From positions 1 to 39,668 of the forward strand of contig JAIRSZ010000182.1 in assembly GCA_031255195.1 (NCBI GenBank): 39,668 nucleotides of DNA. The letters are read 5' to 3'. The notes beneath the pieces are model-generated. The model searched no databases. It was not told the DNA's origin and worked only from the letters and a program-made list of their open reading frames with translations. This document shows, piece after piece, positions 9,029 through 17,646 of this stretch. A program made the position numbers and the translations under genes. Within the stretch, counting starts at the first letter, position 1. Every line of letters starts with the position of its first letter. This stretch comes from Prevotellaceae bacterium. Its GTDB lineage: Bacteria; Bacteroidota; Bacteroidia; Bacteroidales; UBA932.

Positions 9029-9035
9029 ACAGGGG

Positions 9036-9068
9036 AAAGGCAATTGTAGCAATTGCCTTTCTTTCTTT
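9036..9068 (+). terminator. Intrinsic terminator of rpsO
   Basis: A perfect 11-bp stem AAAGGCAATTG / CAATTGCCTTT (9036-9046, 9050-9060) with a 3-nt loop is followed by TTTCTTTCTTT. Confidence 0.9.
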
Positions 9069-9153
9069 GCTAAGTAAAATGAGTAGCTGTAGTCGCGATT
9101 GTGCTGCTGCTAATGCTGTTGAGCACGCGAAACTTTTTAGAATTAAAAAAACT

Positions 9154-9672
9154 ATGGACTTTAACCAATACCTCCGCCTCATTCCTGATTACCCAAAACA
9201 GGGGATTGTTTTTCAGGATATTACCACACTTTTGGGCAATAGCGAAGTGTTTCACGCTGCCGTGCAGCGCGTGGCCGACCACTACCGCGACAAGGGCATT
9301 ACCAAGGTGGTGGGCATCGAATCGCGCGGATTTATTCTGGGCGCGGCCGTTGCATACGAGCTGGGCGTGGGGTTAGTGCCTATGCGCAAGAAGGGCAAGC
9401 TGCCGTGGAAAACCTACTCGCTGGAGTACTCGCTGGAGTACGGTACAGACACCATCGAAATTCACCAGGACGCACTGAGCGCTACAGACAGGGCGCTCAT
9501 TACCGACGACATTATAGCCACAGGCGGCACTGCCTACGCCTCGCTGGAGCTGGTGCGCAAGTTCAACATCCCCGCAGATAACATTTTTATCTGCTTCCTG
9601 CTCGACATCCACGACGTGCCGGGAAAGGAAAAGGAATTGCTCAAAAAACATGGATATTTTTCGCTGATATGA
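9154..9672 (+). CDS. apt: Adenine phosphoribosyltransferase
   Basis: Apt salvages adenine with PRPP to give AMP in the cytoplasm. The 172-residue protein has the family core: DYPKQGIVFQDITTLL (12-27), the IESRGF loop near 55-60, the RKKGKLP segment (78-84) and the PRPP-binding motif ALITDDIIATGGTAYA (114-129). The ATG at 9154 (MDFNQYL) matches family length. The frame is open upstream to 9067, but that part overlaps the rpsO terminator and is not conserved-looking. A 12-bp exact tandem duplication encodes SLEYSLEY (89-96) without apparent change in total length. pnp follows after about 60 bp on the same strand. Confidence 0.96.
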   Translation: MDFNQYLRLIPDYPKQGIVFQDITTLLGNSEVFHAAVQRVADHYRDKGITKVVGIESRGFILGAAVAYELGVGLVPMRKKGKLPWKTYSLEYSLEYGTDTIEIHQDALSATDRALITDDIIATGGTAYASLELVRKFNIPADNIFICFLLDIHDVPGKEKELLKKHGYFSLI

Positions 9673-9732
9673 TTAAATAATAAACCCGCTCTCGTGAAAA
9701 AGCTGAAGCGAGGGCACAAATGAACAAACTAA

Positions 9733-11982
9733 ATGCTGTACAATGCAATAAAAAAAACAATTGAGCTGGGCGATGGCCGCACCATCGAAGTGGAAACAGG
9801 CAAGCTGGCCAAGCAAGCCGACGGCGCTGTGGTGGTAAAAATGGGCAACACCATGCTGCTCGCCGCCGTAACCTGCGCCCCCGAAGCCAAAGAGGATACC
9901 GATTTTATGCCCCTTTCGGTAGAATACAAAGAAAAATACGCCGCCGCAGGACGCTATCCGGGCGGATTTCTTAAGCGCGAAGCACGCCCCAATGACCACG
10001 AAATCTTGACTTCGCGTCTCATTGACCGTGCGTTGCGTCCGCTTTTCCCCGACGACTTTCACGCTGAGGTTTTTGTTACCGTTAACCTCATCTCTGCCGA
10101 CAACGAAATTATCCCCGATGCGCTGGCAGGCCTTGCGGCGTCGGCTGCGCTGGCAGTTTCCGATATTCCGTTCAACGGGCCTATCTCTGAGGTGCGCGTT
10201 GCGCGGATAGACGGCGGCTGGAAAATTAATCCAACCTTCTTGGAGCTGGAAAAAGCCGACATAGACATCATGGTGGGCGCTACCGAAGAAAATATTCTGA
10301 TGGTGGAGGGCGAAATGAAGGAGGTGTCGGAGGCCGAAATGCTCGAGGCCATCAAGGTTGCCCACACCGAAATCAAAAAGCACTGCCGTATGCAAAAGGA
10401 GCTCGAGGCGGAGGTGGGAAAGCAAACCAAGCGCACCTACTGCCACGAGGACAACGACGAAGAGCTGCGCAAGCAGGTGTACGACGCCTGCTACGCCAAA
10501 GCCTACGAGGTGGCAAAAAAGATGACTTCAAAGCAGGAGCGTACCACCCTGTTTGCTCAGGTAGAGGAGGAATTTATTGCAACCCTGCCCGACGACGAAG
10601 AGAAGGAGCGCAAGGCTAAGCTGGTGAAGCGCTACTACCACGACGACGTGCTCAAAAAGGCCATGCGCAACATGGTTTTAGACGAGGGTATTCGCCTCGA
10701 CGGGCGCAAGACCAACGAAATCCGCCCCATCTGGAGCGAGGTGGACTACCTGCCCGCCGCCCACGGCTCGGCCATCTTTACGCGCGGCGAAACGCAGTCG
10801 CTCACTACCGTGACACTCGGCACTAAGCTCGACCAGAAGGAGGTGGACGAGGTGCTCATTCAGGGCAGCGAGCAGTTTGTGCTGCACTACAACTTCCCCC
10901 CGTTCTCCACCGGCGAGGCAAAGCCTGTCCGCAGCACAAGCCGCCGCGAGATTGGGCACGGCAACCTTGCGCACCGCGCGCTCAAAAGGCAGGTCCCGCT
11001 TGGCGAGGAAAACCCATACGCCGTGCGCGTTGTGTCGGACATTTTGGAGTCGAACGGCTCATCATCAATGGCCACCGTGTGCGCCGGAACGCTCGCCCTC
11101 ATGGATGCGGGTATTCAGCTCAAGAAGCCGGTGTCGGGCATTGCCATGGGGCTGATTAGCGAGAGCAACGCAACCAAGTTTGCCATCCTCTCCGACATCC
11201 TCGGCGACGAAGACCACCTTGGCGACATGGACTTTAAGGTGACGGGAACTAAAGACGGTATCACCGCCACGCAAATGGACATCAAGGTGGACGGGCTGCC
11301 CTACGAGGTGCTGGAGCAGGCGCTGGAGCAGGCGCGCCAGGGTCGCCTGCACATCCTGAACGAGATGATGAAAACGCTGAGCACACCGCGACCGGAGCTC
11401 AAACCTCACGTGCCGCGCATTGAGCAGATAGTTATCGACAAGGACTTTATCGGAGCGGTAATTGGGCCGGGCGGAAAGATTATTCAGGAAATACAGAAGC
11501 TCACCAACTCCACCATCACCATCACCGAGGTTGGCGATAAGGGATTTGTGGACGTATTTGCCTCCAACAGAGAGGACATTCACGCGGCAATAGCCCGCAT
11601 CAAGGCAATTGTGGCAGTGCCGGAGATTGGCACGGTGTACAATGGCAAGATTGTGTCAATCCTGGAGTTTGGTGCATTTGTGGAGATACTGCCGGGCAAG
11701 GACGGGCTGCTGCACATCTCGGAGATAGCCTACGAGCGGGTCAACAAGGTGGAGGATTTCTACAAGGAAGGCGACGAGATTGAGGTGAAGCTCATAGAAA
11801 TTGAGAAGAACGGCAAGCTGCGCCTCTCGCGCCGCGCCCTGCTTCCCCAGCCCGAAGGGTGGGTTGAGCCTGAGCGCGCGCCGCGCCCGGAACGCAGAGA
11901 CGGCGACCGCCGAGGCAGTCGTGGCGGCGGCGACCGTCGCGATGGCCGCAGAGGTGGCGGTGGCGGCGATAGAAGAAGGTAG
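9733..11982 (+). CDS. pnp: Polyribonucleotide nucleotidyltransferase (PNPase)
   Basis: PNPase is a trimeric, phosphate-dependent 3'-to-5' exoribonuclease that takes part in mRNA decay. The 749-residue protein has two RNase PH domains (about 1-235 and 315-545). The second includes FPPFSTGE, the RREIGHG stretch and [15 protein letters not shown] domain with the IGPGGK loop follows (about 578-583), then an S1 domain with [15 protein letters not shown] and [12 protein letters not shown]. It ends in an unusual arginine- and glycine-rich tail of about 35 residues ([11 protein letters not shown] and similar) likely to add RNA affinity. A strong terminator follows. The start is the ATG at 9733. Confidence 0.98.
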   Translation: MLYNAIKKTIELGDGRTIEVETGKLAKQADGAVVVKMGNTMLLAAVTCAPEAKEDTDFMPLSVEYKEKYAAAGRYPGGFLKREARPNDHEILTSRLIDRALRPLFPDDFHAEVFVTVNLISADNEIIPDALAGLAASAALAVSDIPFNGPISEVRVARIDGGWKINPTFLELEKADIDIMVGATEENILMVEGEMKEVSEAEMLEAIKVAHTEIKKHCRMQKELEAEVGKQTKRTYCHEDNDEELRKQVYDACYAKAYEVAKKMTSKQERTTLFAQVEEEFIATLPDDEEKERKAKLVKRYYHDDVLKKAMRNMVLDEGIRLDGRKTNEIRPIWSEVDYLPAAHGSAIFTRGETQSLTTVTLGTKLDQKEVDEVLIQGSEQFVLHYNFPPFSTGEAKPVRSTSRREIGHGNLAHRALKRQVPLGEENPYAVRVVSDILESNGSSSMATVCAGTLALMDAGIQLKKPVSGIAMGLISESNATKFAILSDILGDEDHLGDMDFKVTGTKDGITATQMDIKVDGLPYEVLEQALEQARQGRLHILNEMMKTLSTPRPELKPHVPRIEQIVIDKDFIGAVIGPGGKIIQEIQKLTNSTITITEVGDKGFVDVFASNREDIHAAIARIKAIVAVPEIGTVYNGKIVSILEFGAFVEILPGKDGLLHISEIAYERVNKVEDFYKEGDEIEVKLIEIEKNGKLRLSRRALLPQPEGWVEPERAPRPERRDGDRRGSRGGGDRRDGRRGGGGGDRRR

Positions 11983-12009
11983 GTATTAAGTACTCTTCAG
12001 GTAAGAATT

Positions 12010-12066
12010 AAGAGTTGAAATTTAGAGAGAATCATCTTTTTAATTTTCAACTCTTAGTTTTTTTTA
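12010..12066 (+). terminator. Intrinsic terminator of pnp
   Basis: The stem AAGAGTTGAAA (12010-12020) / TTTCAACTCTT (12045-12055) is followed by AG and a run of eight T. The loop is long (24 nt) and AT-rich. Confidence 0.75.
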
Positions 12067-12408
12067 CCCTTGACATAACCTCAACAGGCTAATTTACAAA
12101 CGCTAATCTCGCAAAAAATGAATAAAAATTACTCTTACCAACAACAACCATAAGCTTACTCTTGCCGACTCCACGCTCTTTGGGAGACAACGCTGCACCG
12201 GAAAAACCAAATGCTATGCGGAAAAAAGTTGAGAGAGTTTTGTCGCCAAGCCCCAACCCTCCAATAATAGCGAGGCAAAACAATATTCGGAGAGCGTGCA
12301 GTACGGAAATCTGTAGGAAAAATTTACACATGGAATAGTGGTATACCGCCCGACGATTGTCTTAATCATAGAGGCAGTAAATTTTTAAAACGAAAAGGCT
12401 CGAAAAGT
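12067..12408. other. Intergenic stretch, nothing recognised
   Basis: About 340 bp between the pnp terminator and the TonB-receptor remnant. An 80-codon minus-strand frame (12089-12331) exists, but its product has no recognisable domain and the composition does not favour coding. It may be decayed sequence like its neighbour. Confidence 0.4.
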
Positions 12409-12929
12409 ATGAACAAGCTTAGAAAATATTTGCTTGCCGTCGCGCTGGCGACAGCCGCCACGGGCGCGTGGGCGCAGCTGACCCAAGTGGTTCGCGGCAG
12501 GATTGTCGACAAAAATACCCTGCTACCCATTGCAGGCGTGATGGTTACGGTTAATGTGGGCGACAAACTCCTGCACGCTTCCTCTAACGAGAAGGGGGAG
12601 TTTTGCGTGGAAAAAGTGCCCGTTGGCCGGTACAGCCTGACCGCCGCCATGATGGGGCTATCGCCGTTTGTGGCGAGCAACATACTCGTCAACTCCGGCA
12701 AGGAGGCTTACGTGGAGATAACTATGGAGGAGCTTGTGACCCAGCTGGACGATATTGTGGTACACCCGAAGTGGACAAAGACCAGCCTCTCAACAAAATG
12801 GCAACAGTAAGCGCCCGCATGTTGAGCAGCGAAGAGGCCAACCGCTACGCAGGCTCGTGGAGCGACCCCGCCCGGCTGCCTTTTTTGGGGCGGCATGGAT
12901 TGCTCTTTTGCGCAGCTTACCCTGCGTGA
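12409..12929 (+). pseudogene. TonB-dependent receptor remnant (frameshifted, truncated)
   Basis: The first frame encodes 133 residues. It has a signal peptide ending in AWA-Q (about residue 22), then a carboxypeptidase-regulatory-like beta-sandwich (VRGRIVDKNTLLPIAGV to YVEITMEEL). This is the usual N-terminal extension of SusC-like or other Bacteroidota TonB-dependent outer-membrane proteins. After LDDIVV at about 12760 the frame runs out. The conserved continuation resumes in the -1 frame as EVDKDQPLNKMATVSARMLS and EEANRYAGSWSDPAR, typical plug-domain-proximal sequence. It then loses similarity and stops near 12929. The 500-700-residue barrel is absent. This is therefore a frameshifted and 3'-truncated gene unless the short secreted product is used. 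Confidence 0.8.
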
Positions 12930-13031
12930 TTTACAGCCGAAAACTTTCACTCTTAGCTATTAACTCTTAGCGCTTTCTCATTTATTCATAATTTGTCGTA
13001 ATTCGCAATCCATAGTTCTCAATTTATTTTG

Positions 13032-13039
13032 TACTTTCG
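13032..13039 (+). promoter_or_regulatory. Possible -7 element for the pyrophosphatase gene
   Basis: TACTTTCG is a one-mismatch match to TAnnTTTG, 78 bp before the ATG. I see no well-spaced -33 element, so this is tentative. Confidence 0.35.
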
Positions 13040-13117
13040 CAGCCAGACATTTTTTGAAATTCTTCAAATCATGTTTAAATCATATAGTTATAATTTTTAA
13101 ACTTTTCTTTACTTCTT

Positions 13118-15322
13118 ATGGATTACTTATTCTGGATTGTTCCCGCAGCCTCTTTGCTGGCGTTAGGGTTCGCCTGTTACTTCTTCAGGCAGATGATGAA
13201 AGAAGACGAGGGTACTACCCTCATGAAAGAAATTGCCCTGCACGTGCGCAAGGGCGCTATGGCCTACCTCAAGCAGCAGTACAAGGTGGTGGGTATTGTA
13301 TTTATCGTGCTGGTGGCGTTTTTTTCCGTGCTGGCGTATGGCTTTGGCGTGCAAAACGGCTGGGTGCCTTTTGCGTTCCTCACAGGCGGGCTTTTCTCCG
13401 GCTTGGCAGGCTTCATTGGCATGAGAACTGCCACCTACGCCTCGGCACGCACGGCCAACGCTGCCCGCCGCTCGCTCAACGCAGGGCTGCGCGTGGCCTT
13501 CCGTTCGGGAGCGGTGATGGGGCTAACTGTGGTCGGGCTGGGGCTGCTCGACATATCGCTATGGTTTTTGGTGCTCAACGCAGCTTATGACGTTAGCGAG
13601 GCGCAAAATGTAGTCATCATCACCACCACCATGCTAACCTTTGGCATGGGCGCTTCCACGCAGGCGCTGTTTGCCCGCGTGGGCGGCGGTATCTACACCA
13701 AGGCGGCCGACGTGGGCGCTGACCTCGTGGGGAAGGTCGAGGCCGGCATACCGGAGGACGACCCGCGAAACCCCGCCACCATTGCCGACAACGTGGGCGA
13801 CAACGTGGGCGATGTTGCCGGAATGGGCGCAGACCTCTACGAGAGCTACTGCGGCTCTATCCTTGCCACCGCTGCGCTGGGCGCTTCGGCGTTTTACCTC
13901 ATGCCAGAGCTGCAGCTCAAGGCTGTCTTTGCGCCCATGATTATTGCGGCGGTGGGCATCGTGCTTTCCATTCTGGGGATATTCTTAGTGAAGACTAAGG
14001 AGGGCGCGTCCATGAAAAATCTGCTCAGCGCGCTCGGAAAGGGCGTAAACGTAAGCTCGCTGCTCATTGCCGCGGCAGCCTTCGCCACCCTTTACATTCT
14101 GGAGATACCCAACTGGGTGGGGCTTTCGTGCTCGGTTGTCAGCGGGTTGCTGGCAGGCATCATCATTGGTCAGGCCACCGAGTACTACACCTCGCACTCC
14201 TACAAGCCTACGCAGCGCGTGGCGCGTAGCGGACAGACAGGCCCCGCCACCGTCATCATCTCAGGGCTGGGGTTGGGTATGCTCTCAACCGCCATCCCCG
14301 TGCTGACCATCGGCTTGGCCATCGTCATGGCGTTCCTGTGCGCTATCAACTTTGACGTGGCCAACATGCTTACGGCGCAAAACCTCAGCTTGGGGCTATA
14401 CGGCATTGGCATTGCCGCCGTGGGAATGCTCTCAACGCTGGGCATTACGCTTGCCACCGACGCTTACGGTCCTATTGCCGACAACGCTGGCGGCAACGCC
14501 GAAATGAGTAAGCTCGGCAAGGAGGTGCGCCAGCGCACCGATGCGCTCGACGCGCTCGGCAACACCACTGCCGCCACAGGAAAAGGCTTTGCCATTGGCT
14601 CGGCCGCGCTCACGGCGCTAGCGCTGCTTGCCTCTTACTTAGAGGAGGTGAAGATAGGCTTGCAGCACATCGGGCAGACCGTTATCACCTTTGCCAACGG
14701 CGAATCCGTTAAGGTTGCCGAAGCCTCCATCTTAGACTTCATGAACTACTACCAGGTGACGCTGATGAATCCCAAGGTGCTGATTGGCGTATTTATTGGC
14801 TCAATGATGACGTTCATGTTCTGCGGGCTGACGATGAATGCCGTGGGGCGTGCCGCGCAAAGCATGGTGGAGGAGGTGCGTCGGCAGTTCCGCGAAATTA
14901 AGGGTATACTTACCGGCGAAGGAACACCGGACTACGCCCGCTGCGTGGCCATCTCCACCAAAGGGGCGCAGCGCGAAATGCTGCTGCCATCCATTCTGGC
15001 TATACTTACCCCCATCGCTACGGGGATTATCTTTGGCGTGGCTGGCGTAATGGGGCTGCTGGTAGGCGGACTTGGCGCAGGGTTTGTGCTGGCCATTTTC
15101 ATGGCAAATGCGGGCGGTGCATGGGACAACGCGAAAAAGTACGTCGAGGAGGGTAACTTTGGCGGAAAAGGCTCGGATACCCACAAGGCTACCGTAACCG
15201 GCGACACGGTGGGCGACCCCTTCAAGGATACGTCAGGGCCTTCGCTCAACATTCTGATTAAGCTCATGAGCATGGTTGCCATCGTTATGGCGGGGCTTAC
15301 CGTTGCATGGAGTCTGCTGTAG
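13118..15322 (+). CDS. hppA: Membrane-bound ion-pumping pyrophosphatase (K+-dependent type)
   Basis: This polytopic inner-membrane enzyme couples hydrolysis of pyrophosphate to pumping of H+ and/or Na+. The 734 residues contain the hallmark catalytic loop [18 protein letters not shown] (191-208), the acidic [20 protein letters not shown] segment (213-232) and a matching C-terminal DNAKKYVE motif followed by [16 protein letters not shown]. Around residue 481 the sequence [10 protein letters not shown] carries Ala where K+-independent enzymes have Lys, so it belongs to the K+-dependent branch. That branch in Bacteroidota includes Na+- and dual Na+/H+-pumps, so the pumped ion cannot be decided here. 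About sixteen membrane helices are expected. It stands alone, followed by a long hairpin. Confidence 0.97.
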   Translation: MDYLFWIVPAASLLALGFACYFFRQMMKEDEGTTLMKEIALHVRKGAMAYLKQQYKVVGIVFIVLVAFFSVLAYGFGVQNGWVPFAFLTGGLFSGLAGFIGMRTATYASARTANAARRSLNAGLRVAFRSGAVMGLTVVGLGLLDISLWFLVLNAAYDVSEAQNVVIITTTMLTFGMGASTQALFARVGGGIYTKAADVGADLVGKVEAGIPEDDPRNPATIADNVGDNVGDVAGMGADLYESYCGSILATAALGASAFYLMPELQLKAVFAPMIIAAVGIVLSILGIFLVKTKEGASMKNLLSALGKGVNVSSLLIAAAAFATLYILEIPNWVGLSCSVVSGLLAGIIIGQATEYYTSHSYKPTQRVARSGQTGPATVIISGLGLGMLSTAIPVLTIGLAIVMAFLCAINFDVANMLTAQNLSLGLYGIGIAAVGMLSTLGITLATDAYGPIADNAGGNAEMSKLGKEVRQRTDALDALGNTTAATGKGFAIGSAALTALALLASYLEEVKIGLQHIGQTVITFANGESVKVAEASILDFMNYYQVTLMNPKVLIGVFIGSMMTFMFCGLTMNAVGRAAQSMVEEVRRQFREIKGILTGEGTPDYARCVAISTKGAQREMLLPSILAILTPIATGIIFGVAGVMGLLVGGLGAGFVLAIFMANAGGAWDNAKKYVEEGNFGGKGSDTHKATVTGDTVGDPFKDTSGPSLNILIKLMSMVAIVMAGLTVAWSLL

Positions 15323-15337
15323 AAAAATGGCGTACCT

Positions 15338-15383
15338 CTACTTCCTCCGTTATTCCCCGCTGGGGGGAATAGCGGAGAAGTAG
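15338..15383. repeat. Long imperfect inverted repeat after hppA
   Basis: Arms of about 20 bp (CTACTTCCTCCGTTATTCCC at 15338-15357, and its near-complement at 15364-15383) pair around a tiny G-rich loop. There is no T tract, so it may be a factor-assisted terminator, an mRNA-stabilising hairpin or a REP-like repeat. Confidence 0.6.
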
Positions 15384-15509
15384 GGTGAATGTCCTGCGGA
15401 CAATGCGTAAAACAAGGAAGTTCATAGCGTAAATTAAATATCCTGAGCATTTTACAAGATAGTATTAATAAATTTAGTTTTTTATTCTTACTAAAAGCAT
15501 GAAGTAGCT

Positions 15510-16286
15510 ATGAAAAAAATTGCCTTTTTATTCGTTTTAGCGGTAGCGCCTGCCGGACAAGTTGCCATGTCCCAAAATACAGACCATGTAGAAGGCGGAC
15601 ATTTTTTAAAGAGGGTAGAGTACAACGTGGTCATGCGGGGGGTGACAGAAGCCGACAACTGCTACAATCTTGACGGCAAATCAATAATCGACAGGATACT
15701 TTTTGGCAGCATTAATTCTCCCGTAGAATTTGTGTTTGAAGGTTCATCCGAAGGTGACGACGAGGTGACGGCATTTCGTATTGTCAGGGATTTACAGACG
15801 AATTTGTATCGGTTGGAAGTTATGCGGATGCCCGATACGGAGAAGGTGTATAGCGTGGTAGGACAATTATCGGCAGCGGTAAGTGGACTTGTCATTCCTC
15901 CGGTGCAAGCCTTGTCGTTGAAAGAAAAAGCGCTGATTACTGAGCACAACAGAGTTCACCGTGCCAAGTTTGAAGATGTGCTGTATAAACCTTATCACCC
16001 TGATAGCAAAACGGTTAAGATTAGTGATGAATTTGCAGAAAAGTTGCATAGCGTTGTTTCAAAGGCAATTGGCAGCTTCAAGGCCAGAGGAATTCCGCCA
16101 ATAATGGGTGACGGCTATCGCTTTACCTTTCGCTGCGTTGTAGAAGATGAGGTATGGACGTTGACCGTCCACGAGCCAAGAGGACGCACGGGAGAGCTGG
16201 CAAGCTTACTCAAACAGCTGGCGCGGGACGCGGAAGCGGGCAGCTTGGACGAGCAAAAATACGCTGCATTGCTGAAGAATTTTTAG
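15510..16286 (+). CDS. Secreted protein of unknown function
   Basis: This 258-residue protein begins with a signal peptide (MKKIAFLFVLAVAP, probable cleavage near residue 21, no lipobox cysteine). I do not recognise a domain. The mature part looks mixed alpha/beta, with two cysteines (in NCYNL and RCVVED) and a C-terminal charged helix (LLKQLARDAEAGSLDEQKYAALLKNF region). Export to the periplasm or outside is inferred from the signal peptide. It lies 47 bp upstream of a secreted alpha/beta hydrolase on the same strand, so the two may be co-transcribed. The base composition is slightly more AT-rich than hppA. Confidence 0.8.
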   Translation: MKKIAFLFVLAVAPAGQVAMSQNTDHVEGGHFLKRVEYNVVMRGVTEADNCYNLDGKSIIDRILFGSINSPVEFVFEGSSEGDDEVTAFRIVRDLQTNLYRLEVMRMPDTEKVYSVVGQLSAAVSGLVIPPVQALSLKEKALITEHNRVHRAKFEDVLYKPYHPDSKTVKISDEFAEKLHSVVSKAIGSFKARGIPPIMGDGYRFTFRCVVEDEVWTLTVHEPRGRTGELASLLKQLARDAEAGSLDEQKYAALLKNF

Positions 16287-16333
16287 CCTTTGGCATTGTA
16301 GATTGTTTTTACTAATATTTGTAAAGGGTAATT

Positions 16334-17239
16334 ATGTATCGCAAATGGTTATTGTCGGCGTGTTTGTTCATAACAGCCGTCGGCGTATTTTCGCAGGAGA
16401 AAATGCAAGAAAAGCATGATTTCGTATATAAAACGGTTGCCGGACATAACATTATGGCCACAGCTTATTTACCCGAGTCGAACGGAAAACTTCCGGTTTT
16501 GATTTATTTTCACGGAGGCGGATTCATGTTCGGAAACAGGGTGCAGGGATTGGAAGAAACGTTGAAGGAAAAGTTATTGGCAGCCGGAATAGCCGTTGTA
16601 TCGGCAGATTACCGCTTGGCGCCGGAAACCAAATTGGAAGAAATACTCAGGGATGCAAGCGATGCAGTCCGGTGGGTAAAAACCTATGGGAACAGGAAAT
16701 TTAACATTGACACAAACAGAATTGCCGTAGCGGGCGGCTCGGCAGGCGGTTACCTGGCACTTTCAACCGGCTTAGATCCGCAGTTTACGCCCAATGCCAT
16801 TGTTGTCGTTTCGTCGCCCACAGAATTTTCAACGACGGGTATTCAAACAGGTAATCTGAGGCTGTTGCAGCATATCAAAAAAGATTCCGTCGTTTCACAT
16901 GGCGATTATGGAAGCCGTATGGATTTGTGGCGCTATCTCGGAAAAAACGGATTGGCGTTGTACGAAATCTTTGGCTTCGATCCCGTCAAGGAGCCTCGAA
17001 AGTTGGAACGCTACCTCTTAACCCACCGTATAAAATCGGGGTATCCTCCCACGCTGATTGTCCACGCAAAGAACGATCACCTGGTTAAATTTGACGAGGC
17101 GAAGGCATTTTATTCATTCCTGCAGGAGAAAGAAATCCCGTCGAAACTGTATGCAGTTGAAAACGGCCACAGCTCCGATCTAATCAACCGGTATCCCGAT
17201 GCGGTAGATGCAATTATTGCTTTTTTAACCAGCCTGTAA
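16334..17239 (+). CDS. Secreted alpha/beta hydrolase (esterase/lipase-like)
   Basis: This 301-residue hydrolase has a signal peptide (about residues 1-20, cut before QEK). It resembles the hormone-sensitive-lipase-like/BD-FAE esterases: oxyanion motif HGGGF (60-64), nucleophile Ser136 in GGSAGG, acid Asp248 in AKNDH and His279 in NGHSS. The YRLAPE segment (93-98) is another marker of this group. Substrates in this family are short-chain or carbohydrate esters; the exact one cannot be read from the sequence. It follows the unknown secreted protein by 47 bp. No terminator with a T run is obvious after the stop. Confidence 0.92.
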   Translation: MYRKWLLSACLFITAVGVFSQEKMQEKHDFVYKTVAGHNIMATAYLPESNGKLPVLIYFHGGGFMFGNRVQGLEETLKEKLLAAGIAVVSADYRLAPETKLEEILRDASDAVRWVKTYGNRKFNIDTNRIAVAGGSAGGYLALSTGLDPQFTPNAIVVVSSPTEFSTTGIQTGNLRLLQHIKKDSVVSHGDYGSRMDLWRYLGKNGLALYEIFGFDPVKEPRKLERYLLTHRIKSGYPPTLIVHAKNDHLVKFDEAKAFYSFLQEKEIPSKLYAVENGHSSDLINRYPDAVDAIIAFLTSL

Positions 17240-17611
17240 TTAACCTCTTTTCCCTAAAGGCAAGACTTTTATTTATATTGCCTGTTGCCTGACAGTACCG
17301 TCGCTTTTGAAAAAAACTGTCGCAAACACGTACCACTGCCTGAAAAGTCAGTACCGTTTTGTCAAGTCCTGCCTTTCATGCAGTGAGACTGTCAGATGAT
17401 TTCCACAGGTCGTTGACCTGCGGTGACGAAAATTGCGTCTTTTCGGGACAATCGGAAGCAGGATATGTTCGGGATACTGTTTCTGATGTTCATACTCTTT
17501 TGAATTTTGGTGGTGAATAGCAGCAAAGTTGTGAAGAATTACTGTCAGATTATCATGCAGTTAAATTGATGGCTGGGGTTGGCTTTCAATCGGAGGCGGA
17601 TTATTCTCAGC
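17240..17611. other. Intergenic stretch with short direct repeats
   Basis: No supportable gene. Short repeats recur: TGCCTGA (17286-17292, 17337-17343), CAGTACCGT (17293-17301, 17349-17357) and ACTGTCAGAT (17388-17397, 17541-17550). They sit directly upstream of an acquired restriction-modification pair and could be remnants of the insertion or regulatory repeats. Confidence 0.5.
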
Positions 17612-17642
17612 TTGGCAATTTCAGCTATTATTCATAACTTTG
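17612..17642 (+). promoter_or_regulatory. Promoter of the methyltransferase gene, almost on the start codon
   Basis: TTG (17612-17614), a 20-bp spacer and TAACTTTG (17635-17642) fit the consensus. The ATG follows only 4 bp after the -7 element, so the transcript would be leaderless or nearly so. Confidence 0.65.
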
Positions 17643-17646
17643 TCCC

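Noticed and set aside
9067-9153. Extended apt start 29 codons upstream
   Set aside because: It begins inside the rpsO terminator and adds unconserved sequence; the ATG at 9154 matches family length.
12089-12331. 80-codon minus-strand frame with one hydrophobic stretch
   Set aside because: No recognisable family, no promoter, and it lies in a region next to a decayed gene; not enough to call a gene.
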